Positions 1-10,018 are shown, counted from the first letter of the stretch. The stretch is 64,000 bases of DNA from Chryseobacterium sp. G0186 (GCF_003815675.1 NZ_CP033918.1:4154001-4218000); one strand, 5' to 3'. Notes: generated from the letters alone by a model not told the origin. Numbers and translations are program-made.

Positions 1-1316
1 TCAACGGGCCTAATGCAAAAATTGACTCTGTTGTATTGGTAGTAAGACCACCGGCTAACACCATGGAGAATACCTATTATATTACGGATTCAATAAAGGC
101 ACCTGGAGCATATGATAAAAATGACTTTATGGTGGGTACTGAAACGGTTCCGGTTTCTATCGAAAAGAAATCATACCCAGTGCGTAAATATGGTAAAATA
201 GGAGGAGCTGCCAAATCCATGACCATTAATGTACATGAAGTTACAACATTTTTGGATGCAAATAATGAGGCATTTCAACGTTCTAATGCGAATGTTGGTA
301 TTGGTGAATTGTTAGGATCAGGAGTTTTTGATGGAAATGTAAGTACGGTAACTGTTACAAAAAAATCTGATAACTCTAATTTGTTTACCGGAAATCTTGG
401 ATTCAGAATTAAATTGAGCAATACAGATTTCTTCACAACTCATATTATTGATAAAAAAGGGAAGCCTGAGCTTCAGGATGCTGCTAACTTTACCAGATAT
501 TTTAAAGGGATCAGACTTTCTGTACAGGAAACAGATAAATATCTTTTCCAGTTTTCACCTGACGACATGGAATTGATCATGTACTATAAATATGATAAAA
601 CAGAGAACAGTACAACAACTCGTCCACAAGCAACTCTTAATTTTAACTTAGGAAATCTGAATTCTCATATTGGTCAATATGAATATAACAGAGAAGGATA
701 TCCGGTTAAGTTTGCATTGGACAATACTAAGCCATCAGGTGATCCAAGACTTTTTGTTCAGGGAATGGGAGGTCCATCAATAGGAGTGAAAATTCCTGAT
801 GAGACTATTGAAAAGCTTAAAACGATGTTTGCAGATAAGAAAATAGGTATTGTAGGAGCAAAAATTAGAATTTTTGCAGATCCATTAACCTTTACAAATG
901 CTCATTCTGTAGAGGGAGACCGTAAATTTACATTGGTACCACTTATATATAAGGAGGGTACTACAACGATTGATTACTCAAAATTAAGTTTTACATCCGA
1001 TGTAACTGCAGGACTGAATATGTATATTTATGGTAAAAAGACAGATATAGCTCCTGAATATTATGACTTCGTAGTGACAAAAACATTAAAGAATATTATT
1101 GAAAGGCCAAGTACTGCTAGTGCAGCAGATATGGTAAATAATCCATTGCTTATCAACATGGGAACATTTGTAAAAAATGCACAAGGAGCTGCTGTTGGTG
1201 CTAAATTTACAACAAGGGCAGTCGATGCGAACAGAGCTATTTTTATAGGAAGTGATGCGTCGAATATGAATGGAATTAAGTTGTTGGTTACTTATGCTAC
1301 AAAGAAAATAAATTAA
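1..1316 (+). CDS. DUF4270 family lipoprotein, C-terminal part (5' end outside window)
   Basis: The reading frame is open from the first bases of the window (codons from position 3), so the start and the expected lipoprotein signal lie upstream. About 437 residues are visible. The sequence is rich in beta-strand pattern and Asn/Thr/Lys, with the FKGIRLSV stretch typical of DUF4270, a Bacteroidota surface or periplasmic lipoprotein family of unknown function. It ends 28 bp before glmS, so the two are probably co-transcribed; DUF4270 genes are often found near central-metabolism genes in Flavobacteriia. Family assignment is by recognition of sequence style and neighbourhood. A TTG at 36 is not the start because the frame continues upstream. 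Confidence 0.75.
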   Translation, partial: NGPNAKIDSVVLVVRPPANTMENTYYITDSIKAPGAYDKNDFMVGTETVPVSIEKKSYPVRKYGKIGGAAKSMTINVHEVTTFLDANNEAFQRSNANVGIGELLGSGVFDGNVSTVTVTKKSDNSNLFTGNLGFRIKLSNTDFFTTHIIDKKGKPELQDAANFTRYFKGIRLSVQETDKYLFQFSPDDMELIMYYKYDKTENSTTTRPQATLNFNLGNLNSHIGQYEYNREGYPVKFALDNTKPSGDPRLFVQGMGGPSIGVKIPDETIEKLKTMFADKKIGIVGAKIRIFADPLTFTNAHSVEGDRKFTLVPLIYKEGTTTIDYSKLSFTSDVTAGLNMYIYGKKTDIAPEYYDFVVTKTLKNIIERPSTASAADMVNNPLLINMGTFVKNAQGAAVGAKFTTRAVDANRAIFIGSDASNMNGIKLLVTYATKKIN

Positions 1317-1344
1317 AACACAATAAAACACAAGACAAAATAAT

Positions 1345-3198
1345 ATGTGCGGAATAGTAGGATATACAGGTTTCCAAGATGCTTATGAGATCGTAATTAA
1401 CGGTCTTAGAAGATTGGAATACAGAGGATATGACAGTGCGGGAATTGTTTTAGAAGGTTCAAACAATAAGTTTGAAGTACAAAAAACAAAAGGGAAAGTT
1501 GAGGATTTGGTAAATATTTCGAAAGAATTAAAGGGAACCGCAAAAATTGGTATGGGACATACCCGTTGGGCAACCCATGGAGTTCCTAGTGATAGAAACT
1601 CCCACCCACATGTGTCAAATAATGGAAAAATAGCACTTGTACACAATGGTATTATTGAAAATTATGATACCATTAAGACAATGCTTACTGATAAAGGATT
1701 TACTTTCAAATCTGAAACAGATACTGAAGTACTGGTGAATTTAGTTCAGTATTTTATGGACCTTAATCCGGAGATTGATTTCCCTACGGCAGTAAGATAT
1801 GCATTGAACGAAGTATACGGAGCGTATGCAATCACTGTTCTTCATGAGGATTATCCTGGAGTTTTGGTGGTAGGAAGACTTGGTTCTCCTTTAGCAATCG
1901 GAATTGGCGAAAAAGAATATTTTATTGCTTCTGATGCTTCTCCTTTTGTAGAATTTACAAAAGAAGCGATCTATCTTGAGGAAGGACATATGGCAACGAT
2001 ATCTCTTGAAAAAGGAGTAGATATCAGAACAATCAATGATAACTCTAAAATTGAGCCGGAAATTCAGGAACTTAAATTGAGTTTGGAGCAGATCGAAAAA
2101 GGAGGGTATGAGCATTTCATGCTTAAGGAAATCTTTGAACAGCCTAAGTCTATTCATGATACTATGAGAGGAAGACTTCTTGTAGATGAGGGAGTAATCA
2201 AGATGGCTGGTATTTGGGATCATTTAGAAAGGTTCAAAAATGCCAACAGAATCATTATTATAGCATGTGGTACTTCATGGCATGCAGGACTTATCGGGGA
2301 ATACCTTATTGAAGAATATGCAAGAATTCCGGTTGAAGTAGAATATGCTTCAGAGTTCAGATATAGAAACCCTATCATTACAGATAAAGACGTTGTTATT
2401 GCAATTTCTCAGTCAGGAGAAACAGCAGATACAATGGCTGCTTTAAAATTAGCAAAAGAAAAAGGAGCATTTATATATGGTATATGTAATGTAGTGGATT
2501 CTTCCATCGCAAGAATTACAGATGCCGGTTCATATACACATGCCGGTCCTGAAATTGGAGTTGCTTCTACAAAGGCATTTACAGCACAGCTTACAATCCT
2601 TACTTTAATTGCTTTCAAATTAGGTAAGCATAACGGGAACCTGGGTAATGCTGAATTTATGAGCCTGATTGCAGAGCTTGATGCCATTCCTAAGAAAATT
2701 GAAGAAGTATTGGCTGCAACCCATGATCTTACCCAAGAAATTGCAAAAGATTTTGTGAAAGCAACAAACTTCCTTTATTTAGGAAGAGGATACAACTATC
2801 CTGCAGCATTAGAAGGAGCCTTAAAATTAAAAGAAATTTCATACATCCACGCAGAAGGATATCCGGCAGCAGAAATGAAGCATGGTCCAATTGCACTAAT
2901 TGATGAGAATATGCCAATTGTTATTATAGCACCTAAAAAAGGACACTATGATAAAATTGTAAGTAATGTTCAGGAAATTAAAGCCAGAAAAGGAAAAGTT
3001 ATTGCTGTCGTTAATAAAGGTGACCGTCAGGTTAGCGAAATGGCAGATTATGTTATTGAAATTCCAGAAACCTCAGAATGTTTCTCTCCTATCGTAGCGT
3101 CAGTGCCATTACAACTGCTTGCTTACTACATCGCAGTATATAGAGGTGCAAACGTAGATCAGCCGAGAAACTTAGCAAAATCTGTGACTGTGGAATAA
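1345..3198 (+). CDS. glmS: Glutamine--fructose-6-phosphate aminotransferase (isomerizing)
   Basis: Cytosolic enzyme making glucosamine-6-phosphate from fructose-6-phosphate and glutamine, the first step to UDP-GlcNAc for peptidoglycan and LPS. The protein begins MCGIVGYTG, so Cys2 becomes the N-terminal nucleophile after Met removal. The glutaminase domain covers about residues 1-220 (GHTRWATHG, HNGIIEN). Two SIS isomerase domains follow, with CGTSWHAG and SQSGETADT near residue 310-350 and GRGYNYPAALEGALKLKEISY near 490. The C-terminus NLAKSVTVE is the usual one. Length 617 residues is normal for the family. It lies just upstream of the gliding operon, separated by a 108-bp AT-rich gap. Confidence 0.97.
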   Translation: MCGIVGYTGFQDAYEIVINGLRRLEYRGYDSAGIVLEGSNNKFEVQKTKGKVEDLVNISKELKGTAKIGMGHTRWATHGVPSDRNSHPHVSNNGKIALVHNGIIENYDTIKTMLTDKGFTFKSETDTEVLVNLVQYFMDLNPEIDFPTAVRYALNEVYGAYAITVLHEDYPGVLVVGRLGSPLAIGIGEKEYFIASDASPFVEFTKEAIYLEEGHMATISLEKGVDIRTINDNSKIEPEIQELKLSLEQIEKGGYEHFMLKEIFEQPKSIHDTMRGRLLVDEGVIKMAGIWDHLERFKNANRIIIIACGTSWHAGLIGEYLIEEYARIPVEVEYASEFRYRNPIITDKDVVIAISQSGETADTMAALKLAKEKGAFIYGICNVVDSSIARITDAGSYTHAGPEIGVASTKAFTAQLTILTLIAFKLGKHNGNLGNAEFMSLIAELDAIPKKIEEVLAATHDLTQEIAKDFVKATNFLYLGRGYNYPAALEGALKLKEISYIHAEGYPAAEMKHGPIALIDENMPIVIIAPKKGHYDKIVSNVQEIKARKGKVIAVVNKGDRQVSEMADYVIEIPETSECFSPIVASVPLQLLAYYIAVYRGANVDQPRNLAKSVTVE

Positions 3199-3276
3199 AA
3201 AGTAGTTGTAAATAAAATAAATTTAGATTTCTTCCGTTATTTCAAAAAAAATCTTAAAAGTTTCTTAAAAAAATTA

Positions 3277-3284
3277 TATATTTA
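3277..3284 (+). promoter_or_regulatory. Candidate -7 element for gldKLMN
   Basis: TATATTTA lies 22 bp before the gldK start in an AT-rich gap after glmS. It differs from the Bacteroidota -7 consensus TAnnTTTG only at the last base. No clear TTG -33 element is seen, so this is tentative. Confidence 0.3.
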
Positions 3285-3306
3285 CGGCTTAATTATAAAA
3301 ATTAAC

Positions 3307-4728
3307 ATGAAAAGGATATTTCTTTTATTATTGTCTGCGTCGGTAGCATCGGTATCTTGTTCAGGTGGTGGCAGCTCTTCTGTTGGGAAGCCAGGAACAA
3401 AAGGAGAATTGATACCAAGAGAAAAAACGAAATCATTTGTTGCGGAAAGACCATACGGAATGGTCGCAATTCCTGCAGGTTCATTTGTTGCTGGTTTAGC
3501 AGACCAGGATCCAACAAATACACCTGAAAAAGCATCATTGAAGACTGTTACTGTTTCTTCTTTCTTCATGGATGAAGCAGAAACTACTAATGCAGAGTAC
3601 AGGGTATTCATTAATTATGTGAGAGACTCTATTGCAAGAACTCTACTCGCTGAAGCTGCCGGAGAAGGCGGAGATGAAGGCGGAGGCAGAGGGGCAAGCA
3701 TAGGAGACTACGCATACCTTGCTAAAAAAGAAGAAAACTTAACACCTTATCAAGAATATATGGAAGGCCAAGGGGGCCGAGAAGACGGAAGCTATGATGC
3801 CAGCAAAAGATTAGACTGGAAAATTCCATTACACTGGAGTACATCAAAATATCCGGATGTAGAATACGCAGAAGTTTTAGAATCTCTGTATCTACCTGCT
3901 TCTTCAAGAATTGGAAACGAAAGAATTTTAGACGTAAGTAAACTTAAATATACTTACCGTTGGGGAGATATGGATGCTGCACTTGCAGACAATGAAAGAG
4001 GAGCCAATTACCTAAAGAGTCAAAGTATTGCGATCTATCCTGATACAACTGTTTGGGTAAAGGACTTCCACTTTGCTTACAACGAGCCATTATTTGAACA
4101 ATATTTCTGGCACAAAGCTTACAAAAACTACCCGGTAGTTGGAGTAACCTGGGACCAGGCAAGAGCTTATTGTAACTTCAGATCTAAATTGAAAACTGAT
4201 TACAACGAAAGTTTAAAAAGAAAAAAACAAAGACCATTGCAGTTCCGTCTTCCTACCGAGATCGAATGGGAATATGCTGCAAGAGGTGGAATGCAAAATG
4301 CTACTTACCCTTGGGGAGGTCCATACTTAATGGATGATAGAGGTTGCTACCTGGCAAACTTTAAACCAAAAAGAGGTAACTACATGGAAGACGAGAAAAA
4401 AGGTACTTATACATATACAGCTCCAGTTAAGAAATTTAAGAAAAATGGGTTTGGGTTATTTGATATGGCTGGAAACGTTTCTGAGTGGACAGAATCTGCG
4501 TACAACAATTCTTCATATGGATTCTCTTCTACATTAAATCCTTCTACTAAAGATAAAAAGGATACTAAGAAAACTGTAAGAGGTGGATCTTGGAAAGATA
4601 TAGGATATGCACTAATGACGGGGGCCAGAGATTGGGAAAGAAAAGATTCAGCACGAAGCTATATCGGATTTAGAACTGTACAGGATATTCCTGAAGCAGC
4701 TGTTAAGGCAAGAAGAGTTAACAGATAA
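3307..4728 (+). CDS. gldK: Gliding motility lipoprotein GldK (type IX secretion ring component)
   Basis: Outer-membrane lipoprotein that with GldN forms the periplasmic ring of the type IX secretion system. A lipoprotein signal is visible, with hydrophobic residues 4-17 and the lipidated Cys18 followed by SGGGSSS. The rest is a formylglycine-generating-enzyme/sulfatase-modifying-factor fold: MVAIPAGSFVAG near 50, the substrate-like WDQARAYCNF and LPTEIEWEYAARGG near 280-330, GNVSEWT near 397 and VRGGSWKD plus IGFRTV at the end. GldK uses the fold structurally; catalytic activity is not expected. Gene order K-L-M-N and the tight spacing confirm the identity. Confidence 0.96.
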   Translation: MKRIFLLLLSASVASVSCSGGGSSSVGKPGTKGELIPREKTKSFVAERPYGMVAIPAGSFVAGLADQDPTNTPEKASLKTVTVSSFFMDEAETTNAEYRVFINYVRDSIARTLLAEAAGEGGDEGGGRGASIGDYAYLAKKEENLTPYQEYMEGQGGREDGSYDASKRLDWKIPLHWSTSKYPDVEYAEVLESLYLPASSRIGNERILDVSKLKYTYRWGDMDAALADNERGANYLKSQSIAIYPDTTVWVKDFHFAYNEPLFEQYFWHKAYKNYPVVGVTWDQARAYCNFRSKLKTDYNESLKRKKQRPLQFRLPTEIEWEYAARGGMQNATYPWGGPYLMDDRGCYLANFKPKRGNYMEDEKKGTYTYTAPVKKFKKNGFGLFDMAGNVSEWTESAYNNSSYGFSSTLNPSTKDKKDTKKTVRGGSWKDIGYALMTGARDWERKDSARSYIGFRTVQDIPEAAVKARRVNR

Positions 4729-4788
4729 TAAACCAGACAATTATTTTTCAATAACAATTTTATTTAACATTAAAAAAACTAACGCAAT

Positions 4789-5487
4789 ATGTTTAAGACT
4801 AAAGATGCTTGGATGAATTTCTTCTATTCATTCGGTGCTGCAATTGTAATTCTTGGAGCTTGGCTTAAAATTACTCACATTACCCTGGGACCAATAAACG
4901 GTAATATCGCTCTTACAGTAGGGCTTATTACAGAGGCTATTATCTTTATCATTTTTGCATTTGACCCTCCAAAATCTGAAGAGTCTTATGCTTGGGAAAA
5001 TGTTTATCCTGAATTATTAGATAAACATGCTAATCCTAACCCTCTACACTCTAACGTGTCTTCTAGAAATAATAATGCTGCAGCTCAATTTGCTGAATTA
5101 GAAAACTCTCTTTCAACTAAATTGGATAAAATGCTTCAGGATGCTAAATTAGATGTTCAATTATTTGATAGATTAAGAACAGGAATTGATAAGTTTTCAA
5201 ACTCTGTAGACCAAATCAATCAAACTGTTGACGTATCTGCTTCTACTCATAAATATAATGACCAGCTAAACAAGGCCGCTCTACATATGGAAAGTATGAA
5301 TGCTTTATATGCTATGCAATTGGAAAGCGGTAAAAAGCAGTCTGAATTTGCTAATAAATATGTTGCAGATATGCAGAAGTCTGCAGAGCAATCTGAAAAA
5401 TTCAATCAAGAGCTACAAGGTTTAACTTCTAATCTTAATAACTTAAATAGAGTTTATGGTGGTATGTTAACTGCTATGAAGTCTTAA
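4789..5487 (+). CDS. gldL: Gliding motility protein GldL (type IX secretion motor subunit)
   Basis: Inner-membrane subunit that with GldM forms the proton-driven motor powering type IX secretion and gliding. Two transmembrane helices lie near residues 12-31 and 38-56. The acidic residue in the second helix (ITEAIIF) is at the place expected for proton coupling. The C-terminal 150 residues are cytoplasmic and helical or coiled-coil, with many Gln, Asn and Lys. Length 232 residues is typical. It sits 60 bp after gldK and 48 bp before gldM. Confidence 0.96.
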   Translation: MFKTKDAWMNFFYSFGAAIVILGAWLKITHITLGPINGNIALTVGLITEAIIFIIFAFDPPKSEESYAWENVYPELLDKHANPNPLHSNVSSRNNNAAAQFAELENSLSTKLDKMLQDAKLDVQLFDRLRTGIDKFSNSVDQINQTVDVSASTHKYNDQLNKAALHMESMNALYAMQLESGKKQSEFANKYVADMQKSAEQSEKFNQELQGLTSNLNNLNRVYGGMLTAMKS

Positions 5488-5535
5488 TTCCTAACCATTA
5501 CTTAAACTACTTAATCAACAAACAAAGAAAAGAGA

Positions 5536-7128
5536 ATGGCACAAGGAAAACAGACCCCTCGTCAGAAGATGATCAACCTAATGTATTTGGTGTTCATCGC
5601 GATGATGGCCCTAAATATTGATGCAGAAATCATCAGATCATATTATGATTCTACCAGAGCGTTAAATGATACAAGAACTTTAACCGAGAAGAAGAACGAA
5701 AAGATTTTTGAAAGAACCCTGGAAGCTAAGGCTCAACAGGTTCCGGATACCTACGCACAGCCTTGGGCTCAGTACAAAGTACTGAAAACCAAAATTGATG
5801 TATTGGTAAAGTCTGCTCAGGATATCAAGGATTTGTTAAAGAAACAATCTGAGTTTCATGACAAAGATCCTAAAACAGGAAAAGATATTGATGTAAGTGA
5901 AAACTTTGCTGCACTTAACAACAATGAAGCAACTACTGAGTACTTCTTTAAAGAGGGAGATGAAAATACACCGTCAAAAAATGCTACAGACCTAAAAGCA
6001 AAAATTGATGATGTAAGAAACTATATTAATGCTACTTTTGGAAACAATCCTCAATTGAATGACTTAGTTGAGAGAGCAAACAAGTCTCTTATTGCAGAAT
6101 ATCCTAAAGGAAAATCTCCAAATGATAAGACCTGGTTCCAAAATAAATTTTATCATCAGCCACTTATTGCCGCAATATCCAATTTGGAGATCATCCAAAA
6201 TGATGCCAGAAACGTGCAGTCTGATGCATTAGCATTATTACTTCAGGAAAAAGTTGATGCTAGTATCAAATTTACAAGTTATGAAGCAATTGTTGCAGGT
6301 CCGGTTGATATCCAGGCTGGTAAACAGGCTGAAGTAAAAGTAATGTTAGGAAACTATTCTAACAGTAATAAAATCAGTATCTCTAATGTAAGCAAATTGG
6401 AGAATGGAAAAGGTATTATTCCTATCTCTGGTAATGGTATTGGTGAGCATAAATTAGGTGGAGTTATTACATTAACAGATGCTACAGGTAAAGCACAAAC
6501 TTTCCCTTGGACGCATACTTATAACGTAATTGCTGGACCTAGAGAAGTAAAACTTGAAAAAGGACTATTACTTTCTGCTGATAAAATGAATGTAATGTAT
6601 AGAGGACTTGAGAACCCTGTTTCAGGATCTATCTTAGGTGCCGATAATTCTAAACTTTCATTATCAGCTCCGGGAGCTTCTGTAAGAAATACAGGTCCTG
6701 GTAAGTGGATTGTAAAACCTTCAACAGGTACTACAGTGAAATTGACATTATCAGGAGTAGATCCTCATGGTAAATCAGTATCTCAGGTATTTGAATACAG
6801 AATCAAGAATGTTCCGCCACCACAAGGTCAGATGAGAGGCCAGAATGTATTGTCGATGCCGGCAACTTCTATTCCGAACCAATCTGTACAGGCAGCTATT
6901 CCTGACTTTGACTTCCCAGTTTCCTTCAATGTAACTCAGTTCATGGTAAGAGTACCTGGTAGAGCAGCATTATTGATTCATGGAAATTCATTAAATGAGG
7001 CTTCAGGATTAATGAAGAACCTTAGATCTGGAGATGTAGTATCTATCTTTGATATTAAAGCAACTGCTCAAGGTCTGGAGGGACAACAGATTAAAAACAT
7101 TACTCCTATAATTATTAATGTTCAATAG
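5536..7128 (+). CDS. gldM: Gliding motility protein GldM (type IX secretion motor shaft)
   Basis: Forms the periplasmic shaft that links the inner-membrane GldL motor to the GldK/GldN ring. The N-terminus is MAQGKQTPRQKMINLMYLVF, with one transmembrane helix near residues 10-28. The rest is periplasmic: a helical first domain to about residue 220, then three beta domains (boundaries near 220, 310 and 400). Length 530 residues matches the family. Ends 20 bp before gldN. Confidence 0.96.
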   Translation: MAQGKQTPRQKMINLMYLVFIAMMALNIDAEIIRSYYDSTRALNDTRTLTEKKNEKIFERTLEAKAQQVPDTYAQPWAQYKVLKTKIDVLVKSAQDIKDLLKKQSEFHDKDPKTGKDIDVSENFAALNNNEATTEYFFKEGDENTPSKNATDLKAKIDDVRNYINATFGNNPQLNDLVERANKSLIAEYPKGKSPNDKTWFQNKFYHQPLIAAISNLEIIQNDARNVQSDALALLLQEKVDASIKFTSYEAIVAGPVDIQAGKQAEVKVMLGNYSNSNKISISNVSKLENGKGIIPISGNGIGEHKLGGVITLTDATGKAQTFPWTHTYNVIAGPREVKLEKGLLLSADKMNVMYRGLENPVSGSILGADNSKLSLSAPGASVRNTGPGKWIVKPSTGTTVKLTLSGVDPHGKSVSQVFEYRIKNVPPPQGQMRGQNVLSMPATSIPNQSVQAAIPDFDFPVSFNVTQFMVRVPGRAALLIHGNSLNEASGLMKNLRSGDVVSIFDIKATAQGLEGQQIKNITPIIINVQ

Positions 7129-7148
7129 GACTAAAATTGTAATTTATT

Positions 7149-8087
7149 ATGAAAAAATATATTAGCACCCTTTTAGTATTAGTTTCGGGATTTGCATTTT
7201 CCCAGACTATTCTAAACGCTTCTTCTCCAGAAGAGTTTAGACAGATGAGAGCGGAGAATAAACAAAAAGTTGGTGATACTATTATTGATAAAACAGTAAA
7301 ACCTCTTGAATATGGATTTGTTGAAGACAAGGACATCCTTAAGAGTATGTTTGTTTGGGAAATCATTGATATGAATGACAAGATCAATCAGCCATTCTAT
7401 TATGATAATCCGGACGGTCTTCTTTCTACTCCTACAAGATCTCTATATCAGTTATTGTTAGATGCAGCTTTAACAGGTAAAATCGAGCAGGTGTATGATG
7501 ACGAAAACTTTACGGTGAAGCTTTCACCTGAGGGAATTCAGAAAAGATTGGAGAATGTTAGAATCAACGATGCCGCTATCGATATCTTAAACTCAGGAAG
7601 ACAATTAACTGAACAAGAGAAGAAGGAATATACCGATGTATTTAAGACCACTACAGATAAAGTAAAAGTTCTTAAAATTATGGGAATGTGGTTCGTAGAT
7701 AAGAGAGACGGACAAATGAAATACAGACCTCTTGGTATTGCTGCAATGGGACCAGATCCTGCAGTACAAGGAGTTATAGGACCAGATGGTAAGCCTATTG
7801 CAAGTAATGATGAGCTTATCGACCTATTCTGGATTTTCTATCCGAATGCAAGAGATATTTTGGCAAACAATTATGTTTTCAACAGAAAAAATAGCTCAGC
7901 AGATCTTTCTTTCGATGATATTATCAATGCAAGAAGATTTTCTTCCATCATCTATAAATCTTCAAGTGGTTTAGGAGACGGTACAATCAAAGATTATATC
8001 CCTAAAGACGCTGATGATCAGCTAGAAGAAAGCGACAGAATTAAGTTGCAGATTCTTGAAATGGAAAATGATATGTGGAATTACTAG
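7149..8087 (+). CDS. gldN: Gliding motility protein GldN (type IX secretion ring component)
   Basis: Periplasmic partner of GldK in the type IX secretion ring. A cleavable signal peptide is visible at residues 1-19, ending AFSQ. The mature part contains the family pattern VWEIIDMNDKINQPFYY near residue 70 and LKIMGMWFVDKRDGQMKYRPLGIA near 170. Length 312 residues is typical. It is the last gene of the gld operon and is followed by a strong terminator at 8111-8138. Confidence 0.95.
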   Translation: MKKYISTLLVLVSGFAFSQTILNASSPEEFRQMRAENKQKVGDTIIDKTVKPLEYGFVEDKDILKSMFVWEIIDMNDKINQPFYYDNPDGLLSTPTRSLYQLLLDAALTGKIEQVYDDENFTVKLSPEGIQKRLENVRINDAAIDILNSGRQLTEQEKKEYTDVFKTTTDKVKVLKIMGMWFVDKRDGQMKYRPLGIAAMGPDPAVQGVIGPDGKPIASNDELIDLFWIFYPNARDILANNYVFNRKNSSADLSFDDIINARRFSSIIYKSSSGLGDGTIKDYIPKDADDQLEESDRIKLQILEMENDMWNY

Positions 8088-8110
8088 ATTTCACTTGATA
8101 TTTATACAAA

Positions 8111-8138
8111 ACCTGAGTATTTTTACTCAGGTTTTTTT
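8111..8138 (+). terminator. Rho-independent terminator of the gld operon
   Basis: A perfect 9-bp stem (8111-8119 with 8124-8132), TTTT loop and a run of seven T. It ends only 4 bp before the next start codon. Confidence 0.9.
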
Positions 8139-8141
8139 ATT

Positions 8142-9176
8142 ATGAAAAATGTAGATTATATAATTGTAGGAGATGGCTACGCCGGACTTTTCTTTGCGCA
8201 TCAGCTAATTAAGAATAATAAATCATTTGTGATCTATTCAGAGGGCAGAAAAAGTGCTTCACAGGTTTCAGCAGGAATTATTAATCCTGTTGTTCTTAAA
8301 AAGTTCACGACATTCTGGAAAGCACAGGAACAAATTGATTTTCTTAAAGAAAGTCTTAAAGAAATAGAATCTTATACCAATGAGGATTATTTGATCAATG
8401 CTTCCATTCACAGAATTTTTCATGATGAAAATGAACAGAAGCTTTGGCTCAAAAAATCGGCGAATGAAGAATTATCAAACTTTTTAGACGAAAAATTTGA
8501 ATCTTTAAAGGTGGTAAAAAACGACTTTCAGGCCGGAAAGGTGAATCAGTCTGCCAGATTAAATGTAAATGGATTTTTTACAGGTTTATTCAATTATTTT
8601 GAAAAAAATGGATTTTTAATAAAAGAAAAGTTCGATTATGATCAGCTTGCCCCATCCGAATCCTCTTATAAAGATTTAAATTTTAAAAATATGATCTTTT
8701 GTGAAGGAATGGGGGTGAAAGAAAATCCTTACTTTTCAGAAATTGCTGTCAATCCAAATAAAGGACATCATATAAAAGTGAAACTTTCCGAGCCTATTCC
8801 TGAAAATATGACCATTAAGAAAAAACATTTTCTTTTCCCAACAGGAAACGGCCTTTATTTCTACGGTGGAACTTATGATAGAGAACAGCTTCATCATCAT
8901 ATCGATGATTCGGCAGTTAATCAATTGGTCAATGGGCTTTCAGAATTTTATCCTTACGATTTTGCAGTGGAAGAAGTGAATTTTGGTTTCAGACCTACGG
9001 TAAAAGATAGAAGACCGATTATCGGAAGACACGAGAATTTTGATAATCTGTATGTATTTAATGGATTGGGAGCAAGAGGAATATTGAACGGCTGTTATTT
9101 TTCAAGAGATTTATTCCGATGGATAGAAGAAGATATTCCGTTACATGAAGAAGTTTCCTTAAATAGATTTAAGTAG
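8142..9176 (+). CDS. FAD-dependent oxidoreductase, DAO (D-amino-acid/glycine oxidase-like) family
   Basis: Probable soluble flavoprotein of 344 residues. A Rossmann FAD-binding motif opens the protein (YIIVGDGYAGLFFAHQL, a GxGxxG variant), and the C-terminus has the DAO-type pattern FGFRPTVKDRRPIIG followed by LYVFNGLGARGILNGCYFS, which closes over the flavin. The substrate cannot be told from the sequence. The start codon is only 4 bp past the gldN terminator, so it either relies on read-through or has its own promoter within the end of gldN. It is not a known gliding protein. Confidence 0.85.
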   Translation: MKNVDYIIVGDGYAGLFFAHQLIKNNKSFVIYSEGRKSASQVSAGIINPVVLKKFTTFWKAQEQIDFLKESLKEIESYTNEDYLINASIHRIFHDENEQKLWLKKSANEELSNFLDEKFESLKVVKNDFQAGKVNQSARLNVNGFFTGLFNYFEKNGFLIKEKFDYDQLAPSESSYKDLNFKNMIFCEGMGVKENPYFSEIAVNPNKGHHIKVKLSEPIPENMTIKKKHFLFPTGNGLYFYGGTYDREQLHHHIDDSAVNQLVNGLSEFYPYDFAVEEVNFGFRPTVKDRRPIIGRHENFDNLYVFNGLGARGILNGCYFSRDLFRWIEEDIPLHEEVSLNRFK

Positions 9177-9229
9177 GATGCTTACTTGTATTGAATTTCA
9201 TATCTTCGGAAAAAGAGTTTTTACATCCT

Positions 9230-9490
9230 ATGAATGAAAACTTATTGGGAATAATAGCAGGAATACTTACCTCCATATCAATGATTCCACAACTTGTGAA
9301 AGTGATCAGGGAAAAAAATGTGGAAGATATTTCTTTGCTTATGCTTTTGATTTTGATCTCCGGATTATCTCTGTGGATAGGGTATGGCATTGTAAAAGAT
9401 GAACTGCCTATCATTGTATCAAACTCATTTGCAGTTCTGGTCAATATAAGTCTTCTGATTTGCTATATTATCTACAACAAAAAGACATAA
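9230..9490 (+). CDS. SemiSWEET/PQ-loop family small transporter
   Basis: Small integral membrane protein of 86 residues with three hydrophobic segments, the unit of a triple-helix-bundle sugar transporter of the SemiSWEET type, which works as a dimer. The PQ motif is present in ILTSISMIPQLVKVIREKNVEDIS, with the usual basic residues after it. I chose ATG 9230 rather than the upstream TTG at 9191 because it starts the protein at MNENLLGIIAGIL, which is where the family begins. The substrate is not determined. Confidence 0.85.
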   Translation: MNENLLGIIAGILTSISMIPQLVKVIREKNVEDISLLMLLILISGLSLWIGYGIVKDELPIIVSNSFAVLVNISLLICYIIYNKKT

Positions 9491-9520
9491 AAAGACGCCT
9501 TATCAAAATAGGGCGTCTTT
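9491..9520. terminator. Bidirectional terminator between convergent genes
   Basis: 9-bp stem 9491-9499 with 9512-9520 (AAAGACGCC), A-run on one side and T-run on the other. It lies between the SemiSWEET gene (+) and the META-domain gene (-). Confidence 0.85.
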
Positions 9521-9545
9521 GTATTTTATTGTAACAGAAATATGA

Positions 9546-9980
9546 TTATTCAAGAACAAATTTAGCCAAAGGAGCCATTCTTGCTTTGTTTAACGTTAAG
9601 GTATTTCCGTTTACAGAATAATTGTCTGCTGCAAGGATTGCTTTTGTAAACTGGTTTTCAATATCCAGATCTTCACAAGCCATCATGGTAGACATTCCCT
9701 GATTGAATTTAATTCTCATGATATCAGGTTTGATCTCAAAAGTACCTCCTAAGCCATTACATCCGGCATGCCCCTCATATCTCATTCCATCCATATTAAG
9801 TTTGAAGTAAGGATTGTTTTTTGAATTCTTCAATTGGATAGGCTGGCCATTAAGTTCCGTTAATTTCCATTTTTTTCCTGTAATATCATTGGTAGATTTT
9901 TGTGCTGTCTGTGTCTGACAAGAAACTACTAGAAATGCAGCTACGAAAAGAGCGGATAGATAGTAATAAAAGCTTTTCAT
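9546..9980 (-). CDS. META domain (HslJ-like) lipoprotein
   Basis: 144-residue lipoprotein with signal residues 1-20 and lipidated Cys21 (VVSC). The mature part is a single META domain: ITGKKWKLTELNGQ, then AGCNGLGGTFEI, then MACEDLDIENQFTKAI. Members such as HslJ are envelope proteins linked to stress or novobiocin tolerance in E. coli; the role here is unknown. Its start is 38 bp from the stop of the next lipoprotein gene upstream on the same strand, so the two may form an operon. Confidence 0.85.
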   Translation of the reverse strand: MKSFYYYLSALFVAAFLVVSCQTQTAQKSTNDITGKKWKLTELNGQPIQLKNSKNNPYFKLNMDGMRYEGHAGCNGLGGTFEIKPDIMRIKFNQGMSTMMACEDLDIENQFTKAILAADNYSVNGNTLTLNKARMAPLAKFVLE

Positions 9981-10018
9981 AATTTTTTTGATTTTAAATA
10001 TTATGTTTTGTTCCTATG